From Chitinophaga pinensis (GTDB lineage Bacteria; Bacteroidota; Bacteroidia; Flavobacteriales; Flavobacteriaceae): a stretch of 6,145 nucleotides of DNA. Shown piece by piece: positions 6,115 through 6,145 of the stretch. Both the position numbers and the translations under genes were made by a program. Position 1 is the first letter of the stretch, and every line of letters begins with the position of its first letter. Location of the stretch: contig CALPNL020000118.1 of the NCBI GenBank assembly GCA_943324925.2, positions 1-6,145 of the forward strand, given 5' to 3'. A model generated the notes under the pieces. The model ran no database searches and was not told the DNA's origin. It was given only the letters and a program-made list of their open reading frames with translations.

Positions 6115-6145
6115 TTGTAACAAATTTTTACTATTTTTGTTACAA
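6115..6145. repeat. 10-bp inverted repeat at the window's right end
   Basis: TTGTAACAAA (6115-6124) and TTTGTTACAA (6136-6145) are perfect inverted repeats around an 11-base AT loop. The right arm ends at the last base of the window, so the stem may extend further. It could be a hairpin, an operator, or the end of a mobile element; nothing visible decides. Confidence 0.5.

Larger units (their letters stand above)
5633..6145. other. Gene-poor right end, probably the edge of an integrated element
   Basis: The stretch is very AT-rich with long T and A runs, and I find no convincing protein gene on either strand. It begins at the tRNA break and contains an inverted repeat pair, three 12-bp direct repeats and a terminal inverted repeat, listed separately. 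Short open stretches at about 5943-6047 and 6064-6120 are too short to call; the second has GAGG seven bases before its ATG. I infer element DNA because, after integration into a minus-strand tRNA, the displaced 3' fragment stays beside the old downstream flank (left) and the element extends to the right. Confidence 0.45.

Noticed and set aside
5591..6145. A tRNA gene interrupted by an intron in the anticodon loop
   Set aside because: The break position would fit a group I intron, but no tRNA 5' half (acceptor 5' strand complementary to TCTCGCT plus a D arm) is found on the minus strand up to the window's end.

Overview
The window looks like chromosomal DNA of a Bacteroidetes bacterium, most likely a Flavobacterium or close relative. 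The evidence is AT-rich DNA, start sites with A-rich leaders instead of strong Shine-Dalgarno sites, promoter elements of the Bacteroidetes type (TAnnTTTG at -7 with TTTG about 19 bases upstream), and a DUF4199 membrane protein of a kind typical of that phylum.

Layout. Positions 1-1011 (+) hold the body of a lipoprotein-type proline iminopeptidase whose start lies left of the window. A small four-helix DUF4199 membrane protein (1030-1539, +) follows 18 bases later, probably in the same transcript. It converges on a three-gene operon on the minus strand, transcribed nadC (4040-4879), nadA (3058-4038), nadB (1545-3053). This operon encodes the whole de novo route from L-aspartate to nicotinate mononucleotide: NadB makes iminoaspartate, NadA condenses it with dihydroxyacetone phosphate to quinolinate, and NadC converts quinolinate with PRPP to NaMN. 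The three genes are separated by 1 and 4 bases, so translation is probably coupled. A good Bacteroidetes promoter for the operon lies at 4972-5003. A divergent promoter (-7 at 5068-5075) serves a small secreted DUF4177-like protein (5102-5545, +), which ends at a strong bidirectional hairpin terminator (5552-5589).

The most interesting part starts at 5591. A 42-base minus-strand segment is exactly the 3' part of a CAT-anticodon tRNA, running from the anticodon loop through the variable loop, T arm and acceptor strand to the discriminator base. The 5' half is missing. This is the usual footprint of a tyrosine-integrase element inserted in a tRNA gene. Within about 100 bases to its right are three perfectly phased 12-bp GTGTAC repeats (5695-5730), framed by an 11-bp inverted repeat (5643-5653 / 5737-5747). 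This resembles an attachment site with integrase arm sites. The rest of the window (to 6145) has no convincing gene and ends in a 10-bp inverted repeat. My inference is that conserved chromosome lies to the left and that the outer edge of an integrated element, or its relic, begins near 5633 and continues past the right end. No complete undescribed system is visible inside the window.
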